Both the position numbers and the translations under genes were made by a program. Source: Campylobacter concisus (GTDB lineage: Bacteria > Campylobacterota > Campylobacteria > Campylobacterales > Campylobacteraceae). Taken from it: a stretch of 64,000 nt of DNA. Of the stretch, positions 43,681 to 53,960 are shown piece after piece. Where the stretch lies: the NCBI RefSeq assembly GCF_003048595.2, contig NZ_CP049270.1, positions 1,736,001 to 1,800,000 on the forward strand, given 5' to 3'. The stretch's first letter is position 1, and every line of letters starts with the position of its first letter. The notes below the pieces were generated by a model that saw nothing but the letters and a program-made list of their open reading frames with translations, was not told the origin of the DNA and made no database searches.

Positions 43681-44092
43681 TTTCACTCTCTCGCGTTACA
43701 AATTTTGATCTGAAAGGAAGCTTGTGTAAAGCCAAAGTTAAAGCTTCACGAGCTAACTCTTCGCTAACACCAGCCATTTCAAATATTATACGACCAGGTT
43801 TGATATTCATAACCCACTCTTCAACTCCGGCCTTACCTTTACCCATACGAGTTTGTAGAGGCTTTTTAGTAAGTGGCTTATCAGGGAAAACCCTAATCCA
43901 AATTTTAGCCTGTCTCTTTACGTGACGAGTTAGAGCTTGACGAGCAGCTTCTATTTGGCGTGAATTTATTCTGCCAGCTTCAACAGCCTTAAGTGCAAAT
44001 TCGCCAGTTGCTAAAGATGCTCCACGAGTCGCATAACCACGGTTGCGACCTTTCATTTGCTTACGAAATTTCGTTCTTTTAGGCATCAACAT
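43667..44092 (-). CDS. rplP: Ribosomal protein L16
   Basis: 141 residues starting [19 protein letters not shown], the universal L16 opening, so the ATG at 44092 is preferred over 44086. Near the A site and the peptidyl transferase centre. 2 nt after rpsC. Confidence 0.97.
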   Translation of the reverse strand: MLMPKRTKFRKQMKGRNRGYATRGASLATGEFALKAVEAGRINSRQIEAARQALTRHVKRQAKIWIRVFPDKPLTKKPLQTRMGKGKAGVEEWVMNIKPGRIIFEMAGVSEELAREALTLALHKLPFRSKFVTRESENEIY

Positions 44093-44094
44093 AA

Positions 44095-44793
44095 TTATTT
44101 ACCTCTTCTTGCTCTACGTGTTTTCTTAGGTGCTTCTTCTTCAGTTTTCTCAGGTTGAACACCTTTTTGAAGAACCTCACCTTTAAAAATCCATACTTTA
44201 ATACCTATGTTTCCATAGGTTGTATGAGCCTCAGCTACACCGTAATCTATCTTTGCTCTAAGAGTATGAAGCGGAACGCGACCTTCTAGATACCACTCGG
44301 TTCTTGCCATCTCAGCGCCACCTAAACGACCAGCAACTGAAATTTTGATACCTTTAGCGCCTGATTTTTGAGCACCTTGGATAACTTTTTTCATAGCACG
44401 TCTAAATGCGACACGCTTTTCAAGTTGCATAGCTACGTTTTCAGCAGCAAGTTGAGCTGAAGCTTGAGCTTTTCTTTCTTCTTTGATATTTACATTTACT
44501 TCTTTGCCGATAAGTTTGCTAACTTCATTCTTTAGGTTTTCAACATCTTGGCCTTTTTTGCCGATGATGATACCAGGGCGAGCTGCAACTACGGTTACAC
44601 GAAGTTTTTTAGCCGTTCTTTCGATTAGAATTTGGCTAATTCCTGCATAGTAAAGTTTTTTCTTTAAAAATGCACGAATTTTGTAATCTTCACCGATATT
44701 TTCAGGAAGACTTTGTTTGGTTGGAAACCATCTAGATTCCCAGTTGCGGTTAATTCCTAGTCTAAGACCTATTGGATTTACTTTTTGTCCCAT
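44095..44793 (-). CDS. rpsC: Ribosomal protein S3
   Basis: 232 residues with the KH domain ([24 protein letters not shown]) and C-terminal domain ([24 protein letters not shown]). Part of the mRNA entry helicase. The tail is basic ([10 protein letters not shown]). 1 nt after rplV. Confidence 0.97.
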   Translation of the reverse strand: MGQKVNPIGLRLGINRNWESRWFPTKQSLPENIGEDYKIRAFLKKKLYYAGISQILIERTAKKLRVTVVAARPGIIIGKKGQDVENLKNEVSKLIGKEVNVNIKEERKAQASAQLAAENVAMQLEKRVAFRRAMKKVIQGAQKSGAKGIKISVAGRLGGAEMARTEWYLEGRVPLHTLRAKIDYGVAEAHTTYGNIGIKVWIFKGEVLQKGVQPEKTEEEAPKKTRRARRGK

Positions 44794-44794
44794 A

Positions 44795-45127
44795 TTATGC
44801 TTCCTTCTTTTCAGGTTTAGATACTTCTACCATTACATGAGAAGTAGGTTTGCGAATTTTGCTCGCTGTTCCTCTTGCTCTTGGTCTAAATCTCTTTAAT
44901 ACAGGACCAGCGTCAACGCGGCAACTAGTTACTATAACCTCTTCTGGCTCAAATCCGCCATTTGCTACTGCTGAGCTAATAGCGTTTGCTATAAATTTAG
45001 CACCACGATTTGGCATAAACTGCAAGCTTGCAAGTGCTAGCTCAGCATTCATACCTTGAACTTCTCTTGCTATAAGTCTTGCTTTTGTAGGAGAAAGTCT
45101 TACGAATTTTATAATTGCTTTACTCAT
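44795..45127 (-). CDS. rplV: Ribosomal protein L22
   Basis: 110 residues, [20 protein letters not shown] at the N terminus and the exit-tunnel hairpin ([21 protein letters not shown]). Macrolide resistance mutations often lie in that hairpin; nothing odd here. 11 nt after rpsS. Confidence 0.97.
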   Translation of the reverse strand: MSKAIIKFVRLSPTKARLIAREVQGMNAELALASLQFMPNRGAKFIANAISSAVANGGFEPEEVIVTSCRVDAGPVLKRFRPRARGTASKIRKPTSHVMVEVSKPEKKEA

Positions 45128-45138
45128 ATTATCTCCCC

Positions 45139-45420
45139 TTACTTGCCGATTTTCTTTTGCACTGAGCCTTTATGACCCTTAAATGTGCGTGTTGGAGCAA
45201 ATTCGCCAAGTTTATAGCCTATATGATTTTCTGTAACATATACAGGAATAAAGCTCTTGCCATTATGAACGTTAAATGTTAGTCCAATCATTTCAGGTAC
45301 AATCGTGCTACGTCTTGACCAAGTCTTGATTGGTTTGTTATCGTTTGCATTTTTTGCGGCAATAACTTTTTTCATTACATGATCATCTACGAAAGGACCT
45401 TTTTTGAGTGATCTTGCCAT
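45139..45420 (-). CDS. rpsS: Ribosomal protein S19
   Basis: 93 residues, [19 protein letters not shown] and the GHKLGEF-type block ([18 protein letters not shown]). In the head of the small subunit beside S13. 2 nt after rplB. Confidence 0.97.
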   Translation of the reverse strand: MARSLKKGPFVDDHVMKKVIAAKNANDNKPIKTWSRRSTIVPEMIGLTFNVHNGKSFIPVYVTENHIGYKLGEFAPTRTFKGHKGSVQKKIGK

Positions 45421-45422
45421 CT

Positions 45423-46256
45423 CTATTTTCCTTTCCTTCTTGAAATTATAAGCTTATCGCTAGCTTTTTTACGGCGAGTCTTAGCACCTTTAGTTGGTTT
45501 ACCCCATGGAGTAACTGGGTGACGGCCTGAATTTTTCTTACCTTCACCGCCGCCGTGTGGGTGATCAACTGGGTTCATAGCAGAACCACGTGTTTGTGGG
45601 CGGATGCCGCGGTAGCGATTACGTCCAGCTTTACCTATAGTGATGTTAGCCCAGTCTTCGTTACCAACTACACCGATACTTGCCATACACTCAGCTAGTA
45701 CTTGTCTCATCTCGCCACTTGGCATTCTTAAGATAACGTACTTCTCTTCTTTACCCATTAGCTGAGCATAACCGCCAGCTGAACGAGCTATCTGAGCGCC
45801 TTTGCCAGGTTTTAGCTCTACGTTATGAACGATAGTACCAACTGGGATAAATCTTAGTTTCATAGCGTTGCCTGGTTTAATATCTAGTGAACCCTCATCG
45901 ATAGATGCGATAACATCGCCAACATTTAGGCCATTTGGTCTAATGATATAGCGTTTTTCGCCATCTTTGTAAGCTATAAGAGCGATACGGCAGTTTCTAT
46001 TTGGATCGTATTCGATCGCTTCAACTTTACCTTCTATACCAAATTTACGACGTTTAAAGTCGATGATACGATAAAGTTTTTTTGCACCTGCCTCTTTATG
46101 TCTTGAAGTTATACGACCATTGTTATTTCTACCGCCAGATGCAGGTATTTTAACAAGCAAGCTTCTAACGCTTGGTTTAGCTGTTATATCTTCAGAGCTT
46201 AGTCCAGTCATATATCTACGACTAGGTGTATATGGTTTATATGATTTTATAGCCAT
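45423..46256 (-). CDS. rplB: Ribosomal protein L2
   Basis: 277 residues, with the C-terminal [22 protein letters not shown] signature containing the histidine important for peptidyl transfer, and [18 protein letters not shown] at the N terminus. 1 nt after rplW. Confidence 0.98.
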   Translation of the reverse strand: MAIKSYKPYTPSRRYMTGLSSEDITAKPSVRSLLVKIPASGGRNNNGRITSRHKEAGAKKLYRIIDFKRRKFGIEGKVEAIEYDPNRNCRIALIAYKDGEKRYIIRPNGLNVGDVIASIDEGSLDIKPGNAMKLRFIPVGTIVHNVELKPGKGAQIARSAGGYAQLMGKEEKYVILRMPSGEMRQVLAECMASIGVVGNEDWANITIGKAGRNRYRGIRPQTRGSAMNPVDHPHGGGEGKKNSGRHPVTPWGKPTKGAKTRRKKASDKLIISRRKGK

Positions 46257-46257
46257 C

Positions 46258-46539
46258 TTACGCCTCCGTATTTTCTAGGCTTACGCCTTCAGGTAACTTA
46301 ACGTAGAATTTCTTTATCTCGTCACGTTGGCCTGCTCTTCCTCTAAAACGCTTAACCTTGCCGCTAATTCTAAGTGAATTTACGCGAACAGGCGTTACTC
46401 CAAAATACTCTTGTAAAACCGCTTTTAAGCTGTTTTTTGTAACTCTTGGTGAAGTTTGGATAACAACAACGCCTTGTTCTTGAAGGCCTAGAGTTTTTTC
46501 TGTATAAATAATTGTTTTGATATCAGTTATATCCGCCAT
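46258..46539 (-). CDS. rplW: Ribosomal protein L23
   Basis: 93 residues; docking site for trigger factor and SRP at the tunnel exit. Typical parts are [21 protein letters not shown] and [21 protein letters not shown]. 1 nt after rplD. Confidence 0.96.
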
Positions 46540-46540
46540 T

Positions 46541-47155
46541 TTAGCCCTCTTTTGTTATAGTTTTTAGTGCAGCTTTTTCAATGATAACCGAACTAAATGT
46601 AGAGATAAGATAAGCATTTACCTCATTTGCATCTACTACATAGCAGTTTGCTAAATTTCTAAAAGCAAGTAGTGTTTTATCGTCTAGTAAATCTTTAACT
46701 ATAAGCGCGTCTTTTACTTTTAAATTTTTGATGATATTAGCTGCATCTTTTGTCTTTCCAGACTCGATTGAGATGCTATCTACTGCGAAAATTTTACCAT
46801 CTTGTGCTTTTACTGCCAAAGCGTACTCAAGAGCTAGTCTTTTTTGTTTTTTATTGACTTTTTGAAAATAGTTTTTCTCGTTTGTTGGACCAAATGCAAC
46901 TGCACCGCCTACCCAAACGTTAGTTCTAGTTGAACCTGCTCTTGCACCACCACGTCCTTTTTGTCTCCATGGTTTTTTACCGCCACCGCTTACAAAAGCA
47001 CGGCTTTTAGTATGAGCCGTATTTGCTCTTATACCAGCAAGGTAAGATTTTACATAAAGATATAGGTTGTGCGGATTTACTTCAGCGTAGCTTGCAGGAA
47101 GCTCTAACTCGCCTGAATTTTCAAATTTATCGTTTAATACGTGAATTTTACTCAT
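46541..47155 (-). CDS. rplD: Ribosomal protein L4
   Basis: 204 residues with the tunnel loop ([20 protein letters not shown]). In E. coli L4 represses the S10 operon by binding its leader. Overlaps rplC by 4 nt. Confidence 0.97.
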
Positions 47156-47730
47156 TTTACAATCCTTATTTTACCCATTGCACCATTGTGACCAGGAACG
47201 CAACCTTTTACAACTACGATGCCATTTTGAGCGTCAAAGCTTATTAGCTCGTTTTTAACAGTAACTTTCTCATTGCCCATGTGTCCTGCCATTTTCATAC
47301 CTGGTTGAACACGACCTGGCCATTCGCAGTTACCAATTGAACCGTGGCGTCTGTGGAAACGTGAGCCGTGGCTTTTTGGACCACCACCGAAACCATGTCT
47401 TTTTACCACACCTTGGTAGCCTCTACCTTTTGAGTTAAAGCTAACTTTTAAAATTTTAGCCTCGTTTAATGGTGTAAAGTCTAGGTTTCCAACTTCGCTA
47501 TTAGCTACTTCAAGCGTAGCAAATTTGTTAAATTCTGCTGTCAGATTGTATTTTTTTTGCTGACCAGCGATAGCTTTGTTGTTTGCTTTAGTGTGGGCAT
47601 ACGCTACGATAGCACGTTTGTTTTCGTCGATCTCACATACTTTAGCCTCAACTAGCTTAAGTAGTGTAACTGGCGTACTCTTCGTGGCAATCGTTCTACT
47701 CATGCCTATTTTTTCTACAATATATTCCAT
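47152..47730 (-). CDS. rplC: Ribosomal protein L3
   Basis: 192 residues, with the central loop motif [21 protein letters not shown] and [21 protein letters not shown]. Required for early assembly. 20 nt after rpsJ. Confidence 0.97.
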   Translation of the reverse strand: MEYIVEKIGMSRTIATKSTPVTLLKLVEAKVCEIDENKRAIVAYAHTKANNKAIAGQQKKYNLTAEFNKFATLEVANSEVGNLDFTPLNEAKILKVSFNSKGRGYQGVVKRHGFGGGPKSHGSRFHRRHGSIGNCEWPGRVQPGMKMAGHMGNEKVTVKNELISFDAQNGIVVVKGCVPGHNGAMGKIRIVK

Positions 47731-47750
47731 ACTCTTATCCTTTTGTCCGC

Positions 47751-48059
47751 TTATTTCATCGCACGAACTTCGACATTAACTTCTGGAGCTAGGTCGAGTT
47801 TTGTTAGGCTATCTACAGTTTCTGGAGTAGCAGCTACGATGTCAAGCATACGAGCGTGTATTCTCATCTCAAACTGCTCACGTGAGTCTTTGTTGATGTG
47901 TGGAGATTTTAAGACTGTATAGCGTTTGATCTTTGTAGGCATTGGTACCGGGCCACGAACGTCGGCACCTGTTCGTTTGACAGCTTCTACGATTGCTGCA
48001 ACAGTGCGGTCTAGAACTCTATGGTCGTAAGCTTTTAGCTTTAACCTGATTCTTTCCAT
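47751..48059 (-). CDS. rpsJ: Ribosomal protein S10
   Basis: 102 residues from ATG 48059, chosen because AAAGGAAAACAC precedes it and S10 proteins start [17 protein letters not shown]. It carries the conserved [20 protein letters not shown]. First gene of the superoperon, with a structured leader. Confidence 0.97.
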   Translation of the reverse strand: MERIRLKLKAYDHRVLDRTVAAIVEAVKRTGADVRGPVPMPTKIKRYTVLKSPHINKDSREQFEMRIHARMLDIVAATPETVDSLTKLDLAPEVNVEVRAMK

Positions 48060-48177
48060 GTGTTTTCCTTTAAAAAGAACTTGTCGCAAACTCGCGACCT
48101 CTTTACATCAAAATAACTCGCATAGGATCAAGCGATCGTACGAGCAAAGACGCTTGTCTTTTCGTAAAGAGAACGCG
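48060..48177 (-). promoter_or_regulatory. Structured leader of the S10 operon
   Basis: About 118 nt of comparatively GC-rich transcript lie between the promoter and rpsJ. Stem-loops visible on the minus strand are GTCGC-GAGTTT-GCGAC, AAGAC-AAGC-GTCTT and a longer CTCG...CGAG. Autogenous control by a ribosomal protein, as with L4 in enterobacteria, is possible, but the fold differs and this is inference. Confidence 0.4.
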
Positions 48178-48207
48178 ATTCTACAAAAAAGCTATTATAG
48201 TTGTCAA
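48178..48207 (-). promoter_or_regulatory. Promoter of the S10 operon
   Basis: TTGACA (48202-48207) with TAGAAT 18 nt downstream (48178-48183); a perfect TATAAT (48194-48199) also lies between them and could serve as an alternative -10. A consensus -35 is unusual in this AT-rich genus and suggests a strong promoter. Confidence 0.65.
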
Positions 48208-48316
48208 GAAAAACGCTACTTTTTGATGAATTTTGATTAATTATTTCCTTTTAATAAGGAAGATATAAAATTTAAAAAGATAAGATTCCAAGAAATTAAA
48301 ATTTTAAAGAGAAAAG

Positions 48317-51292
48317 ATGCCGATCTTTAATCCAAAATTCTTATTAGCTCAAGAACAAGACGAGGAGAAGCTTAAAAAGCGTTATGCAAATTTGCAAATG
48401 TATCAGGCAAAAGCTAGCGACATTAAGAGCTTCAAAGAAGAGAAATTTCAAACGCAGTTTCTAAAAGATATCTTTGAAAACTGCCTTGGCTACACTTTAG
48501 ACACTACTAATCCTACAAATTTCAATCTTGAACGCGAGAAAAAGAACGAAACTGACGGCAAAAAAGCAGATGGGGCGATACTGATAAATGGCGAAGTTAG
48601 ATGCGTGATCGAGCTAAAAGATCAGACTACACAGCATCTTGATAAAACTCCATCCAACCGCGAGCTTAGCCCAGTAGATCAAGCCTTTCGCTATTTTATC
48701 TCGCATGAAAATGCCAAATATGTCGTTGTTTCAAATTTTAATAAACTGCGCTTTTACATCGGCAATAAAACAACATTTGAAAAATTTGACCTTTTTACAG
48801 CAAACTTTGACGAGTTTAAAAGACTTCATTTACTGCTTAGCTTTGAGAGCATTAGCACGGATCTGCCGCTAAAGCTAAAAGAGAAATTTGCCACTCACGA
48901 GCGTGAAATTTCAAACAAATTTTATAAAGACTTTAGCGCATTTAGGCTCACTCTTTTTAAAAATATTTGCAAAAACAATGCTAGCATTGATAAAAATAGG
49001 CTTTTAAGCCTAACTCAAAAACTATGTGATAGGTTTGTCTTTATACTATTTGCCGAAGACCGCGGACTACTAAGACTTCGCACGATAGCCGAGATAAAAG
49101 ATAAATTTCAAAACCAAGTTACTGAGCTTAGTTTTTATGACTTTTACAAAATTTACTTTAAAGCCATTGATGAAGGCAGTGAACGTCTTGATATCAAACG
49201 CTATAATGGCGGTCTTTTTGCCACAGATACTGAGCTTGATGCGCTAAAGATAGACGATAGCGTGCTTGAAGCGCAGTTTTTAAGCGACTATGACTTTTTA
49301 AGCGACATCGGTGTAAATATCCTAGGACATATCTTTGAAAGCTCACTAAACGACCTTGAAGAGCTAAATGCGCAAATAAATGGAAATGAATTTGATACCA
49401 AACAGAGCAAACGCAAAAAAGATGGTATATTTTATACGCCAGAGTTTATAACAGAATTTATAATTGAAAATTCGCTTGGCACGCTTTGCAAAGCTAAAAA
49501 AGATGAGCTAGGGCTTGATCTAAATGAGCTGCTAGCACCAAAAAATCCCAAAAAATTAACCAAAGCAGAAAGCGAGATCAAAGATAAAATTTATGCTTAC
49601 CGCGAGTGGCTCTTATCTCTTAAGATACTTGATCCGGCTTGTGGCTCTGGTGCGTTTTTAAACCAAGCCTTAGAATTTCTCATTGCTGAGCACGGCGCAT
49701 TAGACACTTACCGAAAAGTATATGAGGGCGAAGGTTTGGGACTTTACGATATAGAAAGCACTATTTTAGAAAATAACCTTTATGGCGTAGATATAAATAC
49801 CGATGCAGTCGAGATCGCCAGACTATCTCTTTGGCTCCGCACAGCTGCAAAGGGACGAGTTTTGACAGATCTTAGTAAAAATTTAGTAACTGCAAACTCG
49901 CTTTTAGAATTTCCTTTTGACTTTAAATTTGATGTCGTTATCGGCAATCCTCCCTATGTCAGACAAGAGGCGATAAAAGAGCAAAAGCCAGCCCTACAAA
50001 AATATAAAGCTTATAGCGGCACGGCTGATTTGTTTGTCTATTTTTATGAGCTTGGCATTACACACCTAAAAGAAAATGGGCTTTTAGGTTTTATATGTTC
50101 AAATAAATTTTTCCGTGCCAGCTATGGTGAAAATTTACGTAAATTTATATTAGAAAATACACAAATAACACACATTATTGATTTTACTGGGGTTAAAGTT
50201 TTTGAAGACGCAAGTGTAGATAGTGCGATTACTATTTTTAAAAAAATAAGAGCCGATGAAAATTCAAAATTTAATTTCCTAGCTTCAAGCACTATAAATT
50301 TAAAAACGCAAAAATTTATCCAAATACCACAATCCACACTAAACGAAACAAATTTCACTTTCCTTGATAACAGCAAATTTGAGCTAAAAAACAAGATCGA
50401 AAAAGTCGCAAAACCATTAAAAGATTGGGGTGTGAATATCAATTATGGTGTCAAAACTGGACTAAACGAAGCATTTATCATCGACGATAGCACTCGTGAT
50501 AAAATTTTAAATAACTGCTTTGGAGAAGAAAGAGAACAGACACAAAAGCTCATAAGACCAATCTTGAGGGGTAGAGATGTAAAACGATATGACTATGAGT
50601 GGGCTGGGCTGTGGCTCATTTGCACTTTTCCAGCATTAAAGATAGATATTGAAAATTTTCCAAGTCTTAAGGGATGTTTACAAAATTTTTTGCCTTATAT
50701 AGCACAAAGTGGTGAAACCATAAATGGTAAAAAATGCCGCAAAAAAACATCAAATAAATGGTTTGAGACGCAAGATAACATCGCTTATTATGAAGAATTC
50801 GAAAAAGAGAAAATTTTATGTGCCAGAATGGTGCAAAGCCCAAAATTTGCTTACGATATAAATAATAATATTCCAGACAATACTGCATATTGCATAACTG
50901 GCGAAAATCTAAAATTTTTATTAGCTTTTTTAAATTCAACAGCTGTTTATAAAATTTTCAACTTTTTCTATGCTGGAGGCGGACTTGAAGGCGAAATAAA
51001 AATAAATCGCTTAGAGATTTTACCTATTCCCCAAATCACGCCACAAAATGAAAATTTAGCAAACGAGATAATAAATTTGATCGATGAAATTTTAAAAGCC
51101 AATGAAAAAATCAAGCTTTACGAGAAGCACATGCCTACTTTAAGCCTTGATGAAAAGCTAGAAGCCAAAGAAAATATCGACACGCTAAACGACAAAATCA
51201 AGGCAAGTGACGAAAAAATAGACGAACTTGTTTTTGAGCTTTATGAACTAACAAGCGATGAGATCGCACTTATAACGGGGGGGGGGTTCTGA
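48317..51292 (+). CDS. Type IIG restriction-modification enzyme (Eco57I class) with 3' poly-G tract
   Basis: The protein has 991 residues and combines endonuclease, N6-adenine methyltransferase and target recognition. The PD-(D/E)XK residues are Asp85 (KADG), Glu99 and Lys101 (VIELKD). Methyltransferase motif I is DPACGSGAF (from residue 439) and motif IV is NPPY (from residue 544). The C-terminal half is the recognition domain, including NINYGVKTGLNEAFII and IRPILRGRDVKRY, and ends in a coiled coil. A run of ten G's (51277-51286) codes for Gly-Gly-Gly four residues before the stop. Loss of one G would run the frame to 51374, into the next gene; gain of one, or loss of two, would stop at 51300. 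A single polypeptide of this kind needs no separate specificity subunit. AAGAGAAAAG precedes the ATG. Confidence 0.92.
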   Translation: MPIFNPKFLLAQEQDEEKLKKRYANLQMYQAKASDIKSFKEEKFQTQFLKDIFENCLGYTLDTTNPTNFNLEREKKNETDGKKADGAILINGEVRCVIELKDQTTQHLDKTPSNRELSPVDQAFRYFISHENAKYVVVSNFNKLRFYIGNKTTFEKFDLFTANFDEFKRLHLLLSFESISTDLPLKLKEKFATHEREISNKFYKDFSAFRLTLFKNICKNNASIDKNRLLSLTQKLCDRFVFILFAEDRGLLRLRTIAEIKDKFQNQVTELSFYDFYKIYFKAIDEGSERLDIKRYNGGLFATDTELDALKIDDSVLEAQFLSDYDFLSDIGVNILGHIFESSLNDLEELNAQINGNEFDTKQSKRKKDGIFYTPEFITEFIIENSLGTLCKAKKDELGLDLNELLAPKNPKKLTKAESEIKDKIYAYREWLLSLKILDPACGSGAFLNQALEFLIAEHGALDTYRKVYEGEGLGLYDIESTILENNLYGVDINTDAVEIARLSLWLRTAAKGRVLTDLSKNLVTANSLLEFPFDFKFDVVIGNPPYVRQEAIKEQKPALQKYKAYSGTADLFVYFYELGITHLKENGLLGFICSNKFFRASYGENLRKFILENTQITHIIDFTGVKVFEDASVDSAITIFKKIRADENSKFNFLASSTINLKTQKFIQIPQSTLNETNFTFLDNSKFELKNKIEKVAKPLKDWGVNINYGVKTGLNEAFIIDDSTRDKILNNCFGEEREQTQKLIRPILRGRDVKRYDYEWAGLWLICTFPALKIDIENFPSLKGCLQNFLPYIAQSGETINGKKCRKKTSNKWFETQDNIAYYEEFEKEKILCARMVQSPKFAYDINNNIPDNTAYCITGENLKFLLAFLNSTAVYKIFNFFYAGGGLEGEIKINRLEILPIPQITPQNENLANEIINLIDEILKANEKIKLYEKHMPTLSLDEKLEAKENIDTLNDKIKASDEKIDELVFELYELTSDEIALITGGGF

Positions 51293-51336
51293 AGGTATAG
51301 CAAAAATTTACATATACATCTTACAAAGGGGAGAAA

Positions 51337-52431
51337 ATGAACCAATTAGAGCTTTATTACAATCAGCCGCTTAAATCAAGTAAATTTATCCCCAGAAAAT
51401 ACGAAATTATCTCGCCAAAAACGCTTATAATAGGCGCCATTTCAAGTGGCAAAACAGCCCTTGTTTATGAGTTTTTGAGCCATTATAAAAGCGAAGAGAG
51501 ACTTTATGTAAATTTAGACGATCTAAGGATAGACAGAGCCTTACTTTTAGCAAATTTGAAAGAATTTTTAGAAAAAAATACCCAGATAAAAGTGCTCGCA
51601 GTTGAAAATTTACAAGCTGCTGACCTTGCAAATTTAGGCTTTTTAAAGAGCGCAACACTTGAAAATATCATCCTTACAAGCAAGGAATTTTCACTCACGA
51701 TTGACTGCTTTGCTCGCATAAATTTAAACTATCTCGATTACGAGGAATTTATACTATTTTTTAAGAAAAATTTGGACCAAGACCTGCTGTTTAGCTATTT
51801 TTTGGCTCACGGCAACGAGATAGCAAGTGCCTTTTTAGACTCCAGCGAGGTCACGGCACACTTGCAGCAGCTCTTAAAAGCAAATTTAAGCGAGCAAAGC
51901 ATTGCGATTTTAAAAGAATGTGCTCCAAAATGCCACGATGTGCTTAGTACTTTTGGTATCTACAAAAACCTAAAAGAGCAGATGAAAATCTCAAAAGATA
52001 GTGTCTATAACGCAGTAGCTAGCCTTAATGAAAATGGCTTTATAGAATTAGTACCAAATTTAGATGAGAGCAGCACGAGTAAAAAGCTCTATTTTACAAA
52101 TTTTGCACTTCGCAACGCTTTATACCTAAAAAAGGACTTTTTAGCTGTCTTTGCAAATGTCGTTTTTTGCGAATTGCTTAAATTTAAAGATGAAATTTAC
52201 TACACAAAAGAGATTGATTTCTTCCTTAATAAAAGGAAGATCGCAATCATCTGTGTGCCGTTTTCTGCACCAGAGATCATCTTTTTGAAATTTAAAAAAC
52301 TCCACGCAAGCTTAAAAGAGCTAGGCGTTAGTAAGCTTCAGATAATCAGCGTCGCAAACCAAGCTGAGCTTAGCTTTGAGGGCATAAAATGCGAAATTTT
52401 GCCATTTTCTAGGTGGAGTCTAGGTTTATAA
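51337..52431 (+). CDS. AAA/STAND-like ATPase (AAA_14/DUF4143-related)
   Basis: This 364-residue protein has Walker A GAISSGKT (residues 33-40) and a Walker B-like strand ending in Glu (IKVLAVENL). A C-terminal winged-helix-like part (IYKNLKEQMKISKDSVYNAVASLNENGFIELV, about residues 205-240) and a nuclease-fold-like end (KRKIAIICVPFSAPEIIFLKFKKLHASL) follow. The layout is that of the AAA_14 and DUF4143 family, whose roles are unclear. It starts 44 nt after the type IIG gene with a good ribosome binding site (AAAGGGGAG), and the reading frame of one phase state of that gene would overlap it. Confidence 0.65.
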   Translation: MNQLELYYNQPLKSSKFIPRKYEIISPKTLIIGAISSGKTALVYEFLSHYKSEERLYVNLDDLRIDRALLLANLKEFLEKNTQIKVLAVENLQAADLANLGFLKSATLENIILTSKEFSLTIDCFARINLNYLDYEEFILFFKKNLDQDLLFSYFLAHGNEIASAFLDSSEVTAHLQQLLKANLSEQSIAILKECAPKCHDVLSTFGIYKNLKEQMKISKDSVYNAVASLNENGFIELVPNLDESSTSKKLYFTNFALRNALYLKKDFLAVFANVVFCELLKFKDEIYYTKEIDFFLNKRKIAIICVPFSAPEIIFLKFKKLHASLKELGVSKLQIISVANQAELSFEGIKCEILPFSRWSLGL

Positions 52432-52480
52432 ATTTAAACCTTTATTTGATTATTGTTTTAAAAGCTTAAAGTAAAGAAGC

Positions 52481-52486
52481 TATAAT
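52481..52486 (+). promoter_or_regulatory. -10 box (TATAAT) for the DUF3298-like gene and rnhB
   Basis: TATAAT in AAGCTATAATCAAA lies 23 nt before the ATG. Confidence 0.5.
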
Positions 52487-52509
52487 CAAAAAAACTATAA
52501 AGGACGGAT

Positions 52510-53364
52510 ATGAGAGCATTTTTTGGGATTTTTATACTTATAGTAAGCCTATTTGGCTATGAGATAAATCACGAAAACTGGGCAAAATTTTATAAATTTA
52601 TTGGCGAGGCAAATGGTATAAAATTTGAAGTTTATATGAACTATTTTAAAGATGAATTTGAAAATTTTAAGCAAAGCAAGAGCTTTAAAGTGCCGGCCAA
52701 GATAAGCGGACATATCTTTTTTGATGGTACAAAATATGACTACGAAAAAGGCTCTTTTGAGCAAAATAGCAGTGAAATTTCATCGCTAAATGCTGTATCT
52801 GATAAGATAAATTTAGACGTTAAAAATGAAAATGGCGAGCTAAAGGGCAAAATAATCGTTAAAAACAAAGCCTATAATGCGACTATCAAAAAAGAAAAAG
52901 AGTATGAAATGCTAAATATTGGCATCCAAATGACCGAAGCAAATGGCACAAGATACGAAGCTATAATTAACGATATATTTGCCAAAGAATCGGCTAAAAA
53001 AAATAAAAATAAATTACTCTCGACACTTTATGACCTAAAAAGCGAGCGTAAAAAATGGCCAAATAACCAATTTGAAAGCCTAGATAATATCTACTATATA
53101 AATGACAAAATAAAAAGCATCTGCACCTATAAAAATAACAAAACTAGCTGTGATGTCGTCTTACTTAAAACCAACAAAAAGCTAAAGTTAAAGCAGATTT
53201 TTAAAGATATGAACGACACTCATCTAAAAGCAATCCTCGCAACAGCAGGCGTTAGCGAAAATTTTGTACTTTCGCCACTTGGGCTTACCTTTTTAAACGA
53301 GGAGCAAATTAGCGTGCCACTTGATGAGCTAAGACCTTACTTTAGCGATGAAATCGGACTTTAA
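52510..53364 (+). CDS. Periplasmic protein with DUF3298-like C-terminus
   Basis: This 284-residue protein has a Sec signal peptide ([15 protein letters not shown]). It is rich in beta-strand and lysine in the first half. The C-terminal 40 residues ([27 protein letters not shown]) match the pattern at the end of DUF3298/RsiV-like domains, which bind cell-wall material such as lysozyme in RsiV. Its function here is unknown. It ends exactly at the first base of rnhB, so the two are co-translated. Confidence 0.55.
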   Translation: MRAFFGIFILIVSLFGYEINHENWAKFYKFIGEANGIKFEVYMNYFKDEFENFKQSKSFKVPAKISGHIFFDGTKYDYEKGSFEQNSSEISSLNAVSDKINLDVKNENGELKGKIIVKNKAYNATIKKEKEYEMLNIGIQMTEANGTRYEAIINDIFAKESAKKNKNKLLSTLYDLKSERKKWPNNQFESLDNIYYINDKIKSICTYKNNKTSCDVVLLKTNKKLKLKQIFKDMNDTHLKAILATAGVSENFVLSPLGLTFLNEEQISVPLDELRPYFSDEIGL

Positions 53365-53915
53365 TGGTAAAAATTTGTGGCATAGATGAGGCTGGACGTG
53401 GGGCTTTAGCTGGGCCTTTAAGCGTAGCGGCCTGCGTGCTTAATAAAGAAATTTCAGGCCTAAACGACTCCAAAAAACTAACCGCAAAAAAGCGTGAGGA
53501 GCTTTTTAAAGAGATCATAAAAAGCTCAAATTTTCTCATCATCTACTTCTCAAATGCACAAATAGACGAATTTGGGCTAAGTGAGTGCTTAAGACGAGCG
53601 CTCAAAATTTTTAAGGCGCACTTTGAGGGTTTTGAGATCATTTATGATGGAAATTTAGACTATGGTGTTGGTATCACAACGATGATAAAAGCTGACAGCA
53701 AAGTCGCTGGGGTAAGCGCTGCTAGCATATTAGCAAAAGTTAGTCGTGATAGTTTGATGAAAGGCTGGGATAAAATTTACTCAAAGTATGGCTTTGCTGG
53801 GCACAAAGGATACGGCACAAAGGCTCACCTAGATGCCATTGCCAAGTTTGGCTATTCAAGCTTTCATAGAAAAAGCTTTGTAATAAAATCTTTTGAAAAA
53901 TCTCTATTTGACTAA
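53364..53915 (+). CDS. rnhB: Ribonuclease HII
   Basis: 183 residues. Catalytic acidic residues are Asp8 and Glu9 ([14 protein letters not shown]), an Asp in [10 protein letters not shown] and another in [23 protein letters not shown]. It cuts RNA-DNA hybrids and single embedded ribonucleotides. Gene overlaps the preceding stop by 1 nt. Confidence 0.96.
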   Translation: MVKICGIDEAGRGALAGPLSVAACVLNKEISGLNDSKKLTAKKREELFKEIIKSSNFLIIYFSNAQIDEFGLSECLRRALKIFKAHFEGFEIIYDGNLDYGVGITTMIKADSKVAGVSAASILAKVSRDSLMKGWDKIYSKYGFAGHKGYGTKAHLDAIAKFGYSSFHRKSFVIKSFEKSLFD

Positions 53916-53921
53916 GATTAA

Positions 53922-53952
53922 TTATCTAAGCATCTATTTGATGCTTAGATAA
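53922..53952. terminator. Bidirectional terminator between rnhB and tpx
   Basis: A 13-bp perfect stem (TTATCTAAGCATC / GATGCTTAGATAA) with a 5-nt loop, followed by CATCCTTTTT on the plus strand. It serves both convergent genes. Confidence 0.8.
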
Positions 53953-53960
53953 CATCCTTT

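Noticed and set aside
48317..51292. Classical type I or separate methyltransferase gene
   Set aside because: Nuclease and methyltransferase motifs are in one polypeptide with a single recognition region and no HsdS-like partner, so type IIG fits better.
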